The notes under the pieces: generated by a model
Told to the model about the DNA's origin: nothing
Databases searched by the model: none
Seen by the model: the letters and a program-made list of their open reading frames with translations, nothing else
NCBI RefSeq assembly: GCF_016654115.1
Contig: NZ_JAEQAZ010000123.1
Location: 1-57,582, forward strand
DNA from: Streptomyces sp. MBT53
GTDB taxonomy: Bacteria; Actinomycetota; Actinomycetes; Streptomycetales; Streptomycetaceae
Reading direction: 5' to 3'
Length of the DNA stretch: 57,582 nucleotides
Position numbers and translations under genes: made by a program
In this document: one piece after another, positions 34,860-45,500 of the stretch
How the letters are laid out: the number at the start of each line of letters is the position of its first letter
Position numbering within the stretch: the first letter of the stretch is position 1

Positions 34860-37800
34860 TCAGTTCACCCGGTGCCGTGCGACGATCTCCGCCATGCCCG
34901 CGACGGTCGGGTTCTCGTAGAGTTCCTGTGTCGCGACCCGGACCGCGAACGCCTCGTCGACCAGTGCCAGCAGACGCGTCGCCCTGAGCGAATTTCCGCC
35001 GAGGTCGAAGAATGAATCGTCCCTGCCGATTTCCGGGCGGTTGAGGGAGTCGGACCACAGGCGGGCGATTCGGTGCTCCAGTGCGGTGGCGGGTGCCGTG
35101 AATCTGCGCCCGGGCCGGTCGGATGCGGCGTCGAGCAGCAGTTGGGCGGTGTCGACTCCGCCTCCGGTCCCCCTCGGGATATGGGGTACGTGAACGACGC
35201 GTACCGGCACCGGGCTGTCACGTATGCTCGGCGCCATGGCCGCGCGTACGGTCGCGGGACCGACGCCGTCGGCGGTGTAGGCGACGAGCAGTTCGCTGAT
35301 CCGCAGTCGCTCGGGAACCAATTCGTCGACGATCGCCGAATTCGCCAGATCCAGGCCGACGATCAAGTAGTGATGGGGCGACTCGATCGCGCCGAGAAAC
35401 AGCCGCAGCCCGTCGGCCGGTTCGACGGACCGGAATCCGCGGCTGCGGGCCGGTGCGGCCGACTGCGTACGGTTCATTCCGATACCGCTCCACATGCTCC
35501 AGGCCAGGCAGTGCACCGCGCGATGGCGTTCGTGGTGCCAGTGGTCGGCGAATCCGACCAGAAAGGCATTGGCGGCGGAATAGGCGCCGAAGGAATGGCC
35601 GCCGAATTCTCCGTTGACGGAACCGAAAAGCACGAGCGAGGCGTCCGGACGCGATGCGAGCACATCCGCGACGGCGAGCGTGCCGGCGACCTTGGCACGG
35701 TACTGGGCCGCGAAGGTCTCCGCCGACTCGTTGCCGATCGTGTGCCGTTCGAGGTCGGCCCACTGGTCCGTCGGGTCCGCTCCCGCGAGATGCAGTGCGC
35801 CGTCGAGCGGACGCCCCCAGCGTGTCTCGGCCGACGCGACCGCCGCTTCCAGGGCGGCGGCGTCGGCGACATCGAGCTGCTGGTACACGACGTCGCCGAG
35901 TGCGGCCAGTTCGGCGAGCCGGTCGGCTCTCTCGCCGTCGGCGGGCGACCGGCCCACGAGCAGCAGCCGGACCCCGTGGGCGGCGACGAGGTACGAGGCG
36001 ATCTCGTGCGCGATGCCGCCGAGCCCGCCGGTGACCAGGTACAGGCCGCCCGTGATCACCGACGGTGCCGCGGTGTTGTCCGCGCGTTCCTCCTCGACGG
36101 GGGACAACCGCGGCTGCCGGCGCCGTCCTTGCCGTACGGCGATGATCCCCGCGTGGTCGCGGTCGGCGAGTTCGGTGCGTACCGCCTTCGCCCAGGCGCC
36201 GGTGTCGGCGGGCAGGTCGAGCTGGCGGATCACGAGGGAGGTGCTCTCGCTGACGGCGGTCCGCACGAGGGCGGGCAGCGCGCAGGTACCGAGGTCGACG
36301 CCGTCCCCGTCGTGCACATGCACGGAGCCCGCGGTGAGGACGAGCACCAGGGGACGGCCGAACTCGCCGTCGGCGAGCGTCCCGACCAGGGCGGTCAGTT
36401 CCGCGGTCGCCGCCGTCAGCCGGGGCAGGGGGTCGCCGCCGGGTGCCAGGGGCAGGGCGTGGACGACGGTCGAGAGCGGACCGTGCGCCGCGGTGACGGC
36501 CGCGAGCAGCCGGCGCAGGTCCTCGCGGTCGTCGGGCCGGACGCGGAAACGGTCCGGTGCCTCCTCGGTGAAGGCCTCGCCCCGGCGGACGGCGATAAAC
36601 GGCTCGTCGATGTCCAGGCGCCGCAGGTCGTCCTCCTCGGCGAACACGAGCCGGACCCCGGTGTCCCGCGTCGTCGCGGCGGGTTCGGGGACTTCCGCCC
36701 ACTGCCGCCGGAAGAGCCAGGTGTCCGTCCGTTCCGGCTCGGGCCGGGCGCCGACCGCCCGTCCGGCGAACGTGCCGGCGCGCAACTCGTCGACCAGCGC
36801 GCCCCGTTGGATCTTGCCGCTGCCCGTCTTCGGGAACTCCGCCCCGGTGACCGGTACGAGCAGGTCGGGTGCGATGCCGACCTCGCGTACGAGGGTGGCC
36901 CGCACCGCCTCGACGGTCCCGGCCAGCGCGTCGGTGTCCCACGCGAGCGGCACGAAGAAGACCACGAGCCGGTCGGAGCCCTCGCCGGGCTCACGCACCC
37001 CGGCGGCGGCCGAGAAGGTGACCTTCACTCCGTCGACCCGCTCGACGACGCTCTCGATCTCGTGTGCCATGTAGTTGATGCCCCGCACGACGATCTGGTC
37101 CTTCTTGCGCCCCGCGATCACGACCTCGCCGTCGTGCACGAACGCGAGGTCGCCGGTGCGGAACCAGCCGTCCGCGTCGTACGCGTCCCGGTTGGCGTCC
37201 TGGTTGGCGAAGTAGCCGTGCATCATCGTGCGGCCGCGGATGAGCAGCTCGCCCAGCCTGTCCTCGGGCACCACCGAACCGCTGTCGTCCACGACCCGGA
37301 TCCGCACTCCTGGCAGGGGACTTCCCACCGAGGAGAGCACGACCGCGTCCCGGTCGGACGGGTCGATGTGGCGGATCGCCCCGCTCAGGGACGAGGGGTC
37401 GACGGCGACGGTGCCCGCGGTCCGGTCGTCGAGGTGCTGGCGGGCGTAGGTGACTCCGGAGCAGGTCTCGGACATGCCCCACACCGGACGCATCGCGTCG
37501 GCGGGCAGCCCGTGCGGCGCCAGCAGTTCCAGAAAGCGGTGGCTCGTCGACGCGACGACCGGTTCGCCGGCGTTGGTGATCTCCCGCAGACAGGACAGGT
37601 CCCACGAACGCCGGGTGCGGATCTCCTCGGCGCGTTCGTTGGCCATGGCGAACGCGAAGTTCGGTGCCCAGGTGTTCGTCACGCGGTAGCGGTGGACCCA
37701 GTCGAGCCAGAGCAGGGGGTCGCCCAGGGAGTGCTCGGTCCTGGCGTTGACGTGCGTGCAGCGCAGGAACACGTCCCGGACGTTGTACATGGCGACCGTG

Positions 37801-38681
37801 ACGTGGTCGAACGGCATCCAGATGAGGCTGATGTCGTCGCCGGTGAGACCACAGTGCGCGGCGACGGCCAGTGACCTGGCCGCGACGCTCGCGTTGGTGT
37901 GCTGCACGCACTTGGGCACACCGGTGCTTCCCGAGGTCAGGAGGTTCAGCACCGGGGATTCGGGCGTGGCCTCGAACCAGGCCGTGTCGCGCGGGTGGAC
38001 GGCCAGTTCGCCGACGGTCAGGATCCGCACGTCCGGCTCGGCCCAGAGCTCCCGTACCCCGGCGAGCGCGCCCGCGGTGGTGTCGTCGGTGATCAGCACC
38101 GGCCGCCCGAGCAGGTTCCAGGCGTTGTGCAGCTTGCGATTGGTCTCGTTCGCCGTTCGGTACGTCGTGGCGACGCCGACCGGTGTCGGGACGAACCCGC
38201 CGAGCACACAGGCCCAGAAGGCGGTGAGGTACTCCTTGTTGTCCTCGAACTGGAACAGCGCGGCATCACCGGGGCGCAGACCGGCGGCACGAAGCCCTGC
38301 CAGCACGCGCTCGGCCGCGGCCAGCAGCGCGGGATAGGTCTGCAGCACGTCTTCGTGGCCCTTGGTGATGAAGACCGTGCCCTTGTCCGGTGCCAGTTCG
38401 GCCGCCGCGCGCAGGGCGCCCTGCAGGGTGACGGGCGCGTCGTCCGGGATGTGCAGGGCACCGCCGTCGAGTTCGGCCGCCGGCCTGTCCACGTCCTCCG
38501 TCCGTGCGGGCCCGGCCGCAGCGCCCTTCGCGGGCGGAGCCGGCCTCGCCCCACCGGCCGTCGTGCCCGCGCGCACCGCCTTGCGGACGACGGCGACCGC
38601 GTCGTGGACGCCGGGGACCTCCTGGGCAGCGGCGGTGATGTCGTCGAGCAGGTGTTGCCCCACCGTGTCGGAGGCCGTCAT
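34860..38681 (-). CDS. Acyl/aminoacyl ligase - ketoreductase - carrier protein
   Basis: A 1273-residue three-part enzyme without condensation or ketosynthase domain. The adenylating domain (about 80-640) shows LNLLTSGSTGVPKCVQHTN, VWGMSETC, the GWFRTGDLA loop, RKKDQIVVRGINYMAHEIE and an intact PKTGSGKIQRG lysine. It resembles acyl-CoA-ligase-like loading domains more than amino-acid A domains. A PKS-type ketoreductase follows (structural half about 650-870; catalytic half with YLVTGGLGGIAHEI near 888, FGSVNGEFGG and YSAANAFL). It ends with a carrier (FFDLGGNSLRATR, Ser near 1230). It probably activates a keto or acyl acid, reduces it while tethered and hands it over; a 2-hydroxy acid for a depsipeptide is one option. 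It overlaps the thioesterase gene by ATGA. Confidence 0.85.
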   Translation of the reverse strand: MTASDTVGQHLLDDITAAAQEVPGVHDAVAVVRKAVRAGTTAGGARPAPPAKGAAAGPARTEDVDRPAAELDGGALHIPDDAPVTLQGALRAAAELAPDKGTVFITKGHEDVLQTYPALLAAAERVLAGLRAAGLRPGDAALFQFEDNKEYLTAFWACVLGGFVPTPVGVATTYRTANETNRKLHNAWNLLGRPVLITDDTTAGALAGVRELWAEPDVRILTVGELAVHPRDTAWFEATPESPVLNLLTSGSTGVPKCVQHTNASVAARSLAVAAHCGLTGDDISLIWMPFDHVTVAMYNVRDVFLRCTHVNARTEHSLGDPLLWLDWVHRYRVTNTWAPNFAFAMANERAEEIRTRRSWDLSCLREITNAGEPVVASTSHRFLELLAPHGLPADAMRPVWGMSETCSGVTYARQHLDDRTAGTVAVDPSSLSGAIRHIDPSDRDAVVLSSVGSPLPGVRIRVVDDSGSVVPEDRLGELLIRGRTMMHGYFANQDANRDAYDADGWFRTGDLAFVHDGEVVIAGRKKDQIVVRGINYMAHEIESVVERVDGVKVTFSAAAGVREPGEGSDRLVVFFVPLAWDTDALAGTVEAVRATLVREVGIAPDLLVPVTGAEFPKTGSGKIQRGALVDELRAGTFAGRAVGARPEPERTDTWLFRRQWAEVPEPAATTRDTGVRLVFAEEDDLRRLDIDEPFIAVRRGEAFTEEAPDRFRVRPDDREDLRRLLAAVTAAHGPLSTVVHALPLAPGGDPLPRLTAATAELTALVGTLADGEFGRPLVLVLTAGSVHVHDGDGVDLGTCALPALVRTAVSESTSLVIRQLDLPADTGAWAKAVRTELADRDHAGIIAVRQGRRRQPRLSPVEEERADNTAAPSVITGGLYLVTGGLGGIAHEIASYLVAAHGVRLLLVGRSPADGERADRLAELAALGDVVYQQLDVADAAALEAAVASAETRWGRPLDGALHLAGADPTDQWADLERHTIGNESAETFAAQYRAKVAGTLAVADVLASRPDASLVLFGSVNGEFGGHSFGAYSAANAFLVGFADHWHHERHRAVHCLAWSMWSGIGMNRTQSAAPARSRGFRSVEPADGLRLFLGAIESPHHYLIVGLDLANSAIVDELVPERLRISELLVAYTADGVGPATVRAAMAPSIRDSPVPVRVVHVPHIPRGTGGGVDTAQLLLDAASDRPGRRFTAPATALEHRIARLWSDSLNRPEIGRDDSFFDLGGNSLRATRLLALVDEAFAVRVATQELYENPTVAGMAEIVARHRVN

Positions 38682-39460
38682 ACGATTCTCCCGTTCGCCG
38701 CGGCTGCCGCCGACTGCCTGGCTATGAGTGAGACCATCTCGGCGCCCGCGTCAAGGAAGTAGAAATGGCCGCCGGGGTAGTAATGGGCATCGAATTCCGC
38801 ATTCGTGAACCTGCGCCACGCTTCGACCGCGTCTTTGGGCGCCCGCGGATCCGCTTCACCGGCGAGGGCCGTGATCGGGCAGTCCAGCGGTGAATCCGGT
38901 GTCGTACGGTGGCGTTCCCACAGGGTGAAATCGGCGCGGAGTACGGACAGCAGGGAGTCCATGACGTACTCGTCCTCGGCTATCTCGGGATCGATGCCGC
39001 CGAGTCCGAGCACCTCGGCGTGGAATTCCTCCTCCGGAAGTTCGTGCAGCCGCCGGATTCCCGTCGCGTCCGGGGCCGGTTGAGCGGAGAGGAAGAGCCG
39101 CGCGGGACCGGGGCGGCCCTGCGCGCGCAGCGCCTTGGTCACTTCGTACGCGAGGGAGGCTCCGGCGGAGTGCCCGAAGAAGGAGAAGGAGCCGCCGAGG
39201 ACCGGGCGCAGCGCGTGGGTGAGCACGTTGACGAGCGGTCCGACCTCGGTGAACGGCTCCTCGGCGATGCGGTTCTGACGACCGGGCAGCTGCACCGCGA
39301 CCAGTTCCATGTCCGGCGGCAGCAGCCGTACCCAGTCGGCGTAGGCGGTCGCGCCCGCGCCGGCGTGCGGGAAGCAGATCAGCCGGTGGCTGCTCTCCGG
39401 TTGCCTGGCGCGCCAGATGTACGGGGTCTCGGCGACCAGTTCCCTGCTCTGCACGGTCAT
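38678..39460 (-). CDS. Type II thioesterase / acyl transferase-like hydrolase
   Basis: A 260-residue alpha/beta hydrolase. It has LICFPHAGAGATAY (oxyanion region), VQLPGRQNRIAEEPF, the nucleophile elbow SFFGHSAGASLAYEV and a C-terminal catalytic His in YYPGGHFYFLD; the acid is probably in LAGEADPRAP. This is the GrsT/RifR-type family that removes stalled or misprimed groups from carriers. It is encoded between the six-module line's first NRPS and the ligase-KR-carrier protein and overlaps the latter by ATGA, so it may service that carrier or move its cargo to an NRPS carrier, as related proteins do in some trans-loading systems. ATG 39460 follows the NRPS by 65 bp. Confidence 0.9.
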   Translation of the reverse strand: MTVQSRELVAETPYIWRARQPESSHRLICFPHAGAGATAYADWVRLLPPDMELVAVQLPGRQNRIAEEPFTEVGPLVNVLTHALRPVLGGSFSFFGHSAGASLAYEVTKALRAQGRPGPARLFLSAQPAPDATGIRRLHELPEEEFHAEVLGLGGIDPEIAEDEYVMDSLLSVLRADFTLWERHRTTPDSPLDCPITALAGEADPRAPKDAVEAWRRFTNAEFDAHYYPGGHFYFLDAGAEMVSLIARQSAAAAANGRIV

Positions 39461-39525
39461 GAGCGCACATCTCGTCGTGATCGGGTGTGCGGTTCTTTTC
39501 GCTGGCTGGGTGTGAGCATTCCGGG

Positions 39526-42500
39526 TTACTTCCTACTCGTCTTGCGCAGTCTGGGACCGCTCGCTGTGGCGATGTCGTCCCATTGCGCGTCCAGTTCGGC
39601 GATGGTCGTGTACTGGAATACGGACCGGATCGACACCTCGACCCCGAGCTCGTTGCGGATGCGGCCGATCAGCCTGGTCGCGAGCAGTGAATTCCCGCCC
39701 AGTGCGAAGAAGTCGTCGTCGATTCCGACCTCCTCCCGGCCGAGCACGTCGGAGAACAACCGGGACAGGAGCACCTCGCGCTCGCCGCGTGCCGTCCGGT
39801 GTTGTTCGCCCGCGACCGCGGGCAGGCGCCTTCGGTCCAGCCGTCCGTTCGCCGTCATGGGCAGCCGGTCCACTTCCACCAGGGCCGTGGGGACCAGCCG
39901 GTCCGGCAGGTGCCGTGCGACGAACGCCCGCAACTCGTCGGCGACGACCGCTGCCTGCCCGTCGGCGACGACGTAGCCGACGAGTCCCGGCCCGTCGGTG
40001 ACGACCGCCGCCCGCGCCACGCCCGGGTGGGCCAGCAGAACGGATTCCACCGCGCGCCGACCGGTCCGTACCTCCGGAGAGCCGACCGCCGGCGTGCCCG
40101 GGGCACCTTGTGGGCCGAGTACGCCGGTCCGGTACATCCGCGATCCCGCCGTGCCGTACGGATCGGCGACGAACCGCTGGGCGGTGAGCCCGGGGCGTCC
40201 GGGATGGCCGCGGCCGACGTCCCCGGTGATGTACAGCTCCCCCACCGCTTCCGCCGCGGCCGGCGCGAGGGAGGGGCTCAGCACGTGGATCCGATCGCTG
40301 TCCGGCGCGTCGCCGTGCGCCGACGGCGCCTCCTTGCGCACCTCGACCGTTCGGCCCGCGCAGAGCGCGAGCAGCAGGTCCGTGGCGCGCGTTCCGGGAC
40401 CGACGGCCAACGTCTCGCCCGGGAAGAACGTCTCGAAGCGCGGTACTCGGGCGGCCATACCGCCGCGCGTGACCGCCGTACCGCACGGCTGCGCGGATTC
40501 GTCCGGTACGTAGTCGACGTACGCCAGGTGCCCGGGCAGCGCCGGACCGGTCGGGCCGCCGTCGGCCGCGCCGGAGTCCCCGGCGGGCGCCTCGACCCGG
40601 ATCCGGGGCACGCCCCACGACGGGCCGGCCGCCTCCTGGTCGACGACGACCGCTCGCGGGCCGGCGTCGCGTACGACGGCATCCGACCACTGCGGCGGGT
40701 CCTCGGGGTCGATCGGCAGGAAACAGGCGCCGGCCTTCAACACGCCGAGCAGCGCCACCACTTGGTCCACCGGGTCGGAGCAGCGGACCGCCACCACGGA
40801 GTCCGGTCCGAGGCCGAGCCCGAGGCACGCGCCCGCGAGGCGGTCCGCCCTGGCGTTCAGCTCCCGGAAGGTGACGGGGACCTCGTCGACGACGAGCGCC
40901 GGGGCGTCGGGCATCGCGGCCGCCCGCCGTACGAACAGCTCGGGTACCGACACCTCGGGCGTACCCGGCTCGGGGCGCGAGGTGTTGCGTTCGTCCGGCG
41001 TGCTGATGTCGACCGCGCCGACCCGGCCCGCGGGGTCGGCGAGAAACGCCCGCAGCACGCGGAGGAACCTGTCCGCGATACGGCCCGCGGCGTCCCGCTC
41101 GAACGCGCTGTGCCTGTACTGCAGGCGCAGTCGCAGATGCGGGTCCTGCTCCGCCATCACGACGAGCGGATAGTGCGACCCCCCGATGGAACGGAACGAG
41201 GGGACACCGAGGCCGGCCGCCGAACTCGCCTCGGCGATCGAGGTGTTGTCGAACGGATAGGACTGGAAGGCGACAAGGGTGTCGAAGAGCACGCCGAGCC
41301 CGGTCGCCTCGTGCAGGTCTGCCAGACCGCAGTCGTGGTGGTCCAGGAGGGCGGCCTGCGCGGACTGTACGTCGGCCGCGACCCGGGCGAGCGTCTTCCA
41401 CGGCGCACAACTCACGTGCACGGGAAGTGTGTTGATGAAGAGGCCGACGTTCGAGTCAACCCCTGCCAAGGTGGGCGGACGGCCGGACACCGTCGCCCCG
41501 AACACGACGTCCGAGCCGCCGGTGAGCTCGGCGAGCAGAACCGCCCACGCCGCCTGCACGACGCTGTTGAGCGTAGTGCCCAGGTCGGCGGCACGGCGGG
41601 CGAGCATCTGCGCCTCGGCCGCCGTCAGGTCGACATCCAGTTCGCCGAAACCCGCGGCGCCCGTGGCGAGGTCGGCCGGTGCGAGCAGCGTCGGCCCGGT
41701 GACCCCTTCGAGTGCTCTCGCGTAGGCCCGTACCGACTGCTCCTGGTCCCGGCCGGCGAGCCAGGCGAGGAAGTCCTTGAAGGAGGGCGGGTCCGCCGGT
41801 GCGGAGCCGTCGGAGGCGTACAGACACAGCAGGTCATGGAGGAGGATCGGTTCCGACCAACCGTCGAAGAGGACGTGGTGGGCGGTGAGGACGAGTTCCG
41901 TGCGTTCCGCGCCGATACGGACGAGGGTCGTCCGCAGCAGCGGGGGCGCGGCCGTGTCGAACGGCACGCTCCGTTCCTCGGCCAGGAACTCCTCGTACGC
42001 CTCGGCCGCCACCCGGACCTCCCGCCACGGCAGCGTGACGCCCTCGACGACCAACTGCACGAAGTCCCCGGCGCTGTCGGGTACGTACGCGGTGCGCAGG
42101 CTCGCGTACCGGTCGAGCAGGGCCTGTGCGGCGGCCCGCATCCGCGAGGCGTCGACCGCTCCCTCGAAGCCGAACACCAGCTGCACCTGGTACGTGTCCG
42201 CGTCCGCGCCCGCCAGCATCGAGTGGTGCAACAGGCCCGACTGCAGTGCGGTCAGCGGCCATACGTCGACCAGCGCCGGATACACCTTCTCCCACGCCTC
42301 GATCTCACGCTGCCCCACGGAGACCAGCGGCACGTCGGAGGGCGTCAGCCCGCCCGCGCCCGGCTCGGCGGCGTACCGGGCCAGCCCGCGCAGCGCGGCA
42401 CACCACAGATCGGCGAGTTCCCGTACCTCGGCGGGAGACAGCACGCCCGTCGGGGCACCGAACACCGCGCCGAGCCGGGGTCCCGCCGCGGTGTCGGTCA

Positions 42501-45500
42501 CGGTCGCGTTGATGTCGACCTCGGAGAGAGCGGGCATGGCCGCGTCGTGGCCCGCGTCGAGCTCGGCCAGTTCGGTGAACTCGGCCAGCTCCGCGGTCCC
42601 CGTCCAGCCGAGCCCGCGCAGTTCCTCGGGCATGTCCGCGGCGGAGAACCGTCCCAGGTAGTTGAACCCGATCTGTCCCATCGGGTACGCCCGGAGCACC
42701 TCGGCCGTCTCCCGGTTCAGGTATCTCAGCAACCCGTACCCGATGCCTCTGCCGGGAACGGCCAGCAGCTGTTCCTTCACCGCCTTGAGCGCGGCTCCCG
42801 CGGCCGGACCTCCCGCGAACGCCTCGTCGAGGTCGATGCCGGCCAGGTCCAGACGCACCGGGAACACGCTGGTGAACCAGCCCACGGTGCGGGACAGGTC
42901 CGCGCCCGGCACCGCGTCCTCCTCCCGGCCGTGTCCTTCCAAGGTGAGCAGCGTCGAAGGCTCGTCGACTCCCCTGGTGCGGCGCCACTGCCCGACCGCC
43001 AGCGCGAGACCGGTCAGCAGACCGTCGTTGACCCCGCCGTGGAACACCGTCGGCACCGCGGTCAGCAGCGCTTCGGTCACCGGCACCGGCAGCAGCACCC
43101 GTACCTTCTCCACCGTGGAGCGCACATCCACCGCGGGGTCCAGCCGCCGTGACCCCAGGAGCGGGTCCGGGCCGTCGACGGTCGACCTCCACAGCGGAAG
43201 TTCCGCCACCCGCGCGGCGCCCGCCGCGTCGTCCACCAGGGCGTGCGCCCAGCGCCGCGCCGAGGTCAGGGTCCCGGCCGGCTCCGGTGCCTCACCCGCC
43301 CGGATCCGTTTCCAGGCCGCGGCGAAGTCGGGCATCAGGATCCGCCACGACACTCCGTCGATCACCAGGTGATGGAGAACCACCAGCAGCCGGCCGGGGC
43401 CGGACGGCGGCTCGAACCGTACGAACTGCGCCACCACACCCGCTGCGGGGTCCAACCGCCCTGCGGCCTCGTCGAGTTCGCCCACCAGCAGGTGCCGCCA
43501 GGGCTCCCCGGACCACTGCCCGTCACACGTGACGTCGCGGATCAGCCGGTCCGCGTCCACCGAGCCCGGCGGGTCGACCAGCAGCCCGTCGGGTATCAGC
43601 CGGGCGCGCAGCAGATCGTGCCGGTCGAGCACCGCGGTCACCGTCGCGGCCAGCCCGCCCCGGTCGATGCCCGCGGGCAGTTCGAGGACCATCGCCTGCG
43701 ACAGCCGGTCGAACCCCGGCCCGAGTTCCTCGATCCACTTCGCCACCGGCATCAGCGGCATCGGCCCCACGCCTCCGCCGTCGAGTTCGGCCAGCACCGG
43801 GCTCCCGCCGTCCCGCGCGTTCGCGGCCGCGGCTTCGGCGAGACCGGTCACGGTCCGGTGCCGGAAGATCTCCCCCGCGCTGACCGACACGCCGTGTGCC
43901 CGGGCCCGCGTCACCACCTGGATCGACCGGATGCTGTCGCCGCCGATGGTGAAGAAGTCGTCGTCGATCCCGACCCGGTCGAGGCCCAGCACCTCGGCGA
44001 AGATCCCCGCCAGGGTCTCTTCACCGGCGCTGCGGGGTGCCCGGTAGGTCATGGCGGTGAACTCCGGCGCGGGCAGTGCCGTCCGGTCCAGCTTCCCGTT
44101 CGGCGTCAGCGGCAGCTGCTCCAGCACCACCAGGGCCGCGGGCATCATGAACTCCGGCAGGCGCTCGGCCACGAACGCCCGTAACTCCCCCACCAGGGAG
44201 GCGGAGTCGAGGGCGGCCCCGCCGTCTCCCGCACCGGCCGGGACCACATAGCCCACCAGCTGTTTGCCCGCGCCCGCGCCACGGTCCTCACGGGCTGTCA
44301 CCACCGCCTGCGCCACGTCCGGATGCGCCAGCAGAACCGATTCGATCTCGCCGGGCTCGATCCGGAAACCGCGCACCTTCACCTGCGCGTCGGCGCGTCC
44401 CTGGAAGACCAGCTCGCCGTCCGGGGTCGTCAGTACGACGTCGCCGGTGCGGTACATCCGCTCGCCGGCCGTCCCGTACGGACACGCGACGAATCGCTCC
44501 GCGGTCAGCGCCGACCGGTTCAGATAACCCCGCGCCACTCCCGCGCCGGCCACATACAGCTCACCGGCCGCGCCCGGCGGCACCCGCCGCAGCGACCCGT
44601 CGAGGACATAGGTGCGGGTGTGGTCCATGGGGCGCCCGATCGGGACGTCCCCTCCGACCGGGCGGGCGGGGTCCATCGGACGGCACACGGCGAACACGGT
44701 CGTCTCGGTCGGCCCGTAGACATGCACGAAGGTCGTACGGGGGCAGGCGTCCACCGCTTGCCGGAAGGCCGCAGGCGAGACGCGCTCGCCGCCGGTCCAC
44801 ACTTCGCGGAGCCCGGCCAGGCACCGCACGTCCTCGTCGACCAGGAGATTGAACAGCGCGGTGGTCAGGAAGACCGCGGTGATGCCGTGGTCGGCGACCA
44901 GCCTCGACAGCCCGCCGGGCGTCAGGTCCCCGGCCGGGTCCACGACGACCCGGCCGCCGTTCAGCAGCGGCACCCAGATCTCGTAGACCGAGGCGTCGAA
45001 GGCCAACGGCGAGTGCAGCAGCACCCGTTCATGAGCGCCGCCGCACCATCGCCGGTCGGCCGCCAGGGCCACCACGTCCCGGTGGGTCACCCCGATTCCC
45101 TTGGGAGTCCCGGTCGATCCGGACGTGTAGATCACATACGCGAGCTGGTCGGCGTGCACCGCGGGACCGCCGTACGGCGGGCGACCGCCCGGTGCCGGGT
45201 CCGCCGGCGCCAGATCCTCCAGCGTCAGGCGGGGGCAGGAGTCGGGCAGGTCGACGGCCGTACCCGCCGTGGTCAGGAGCAGCACCGGCCGGGCGTCACC
45301 CCACATGAACCCGACGCGCTCGGCCGGGTAGTCGGGATCCGTCGGCAGGTACGCGGCGCCCGCCTTCAGCACGCCCAGCAGTGCCACCAGCAACTCCGGC
45401 GACCGCGGGAACGCGACCGCCACGACCGACTCGGGGCCCACTCCGCGCCGGAGCAGCTCCCGCGCCACCCCGCTCGCCCCGGCGTCCAGTTCCCCATAGG

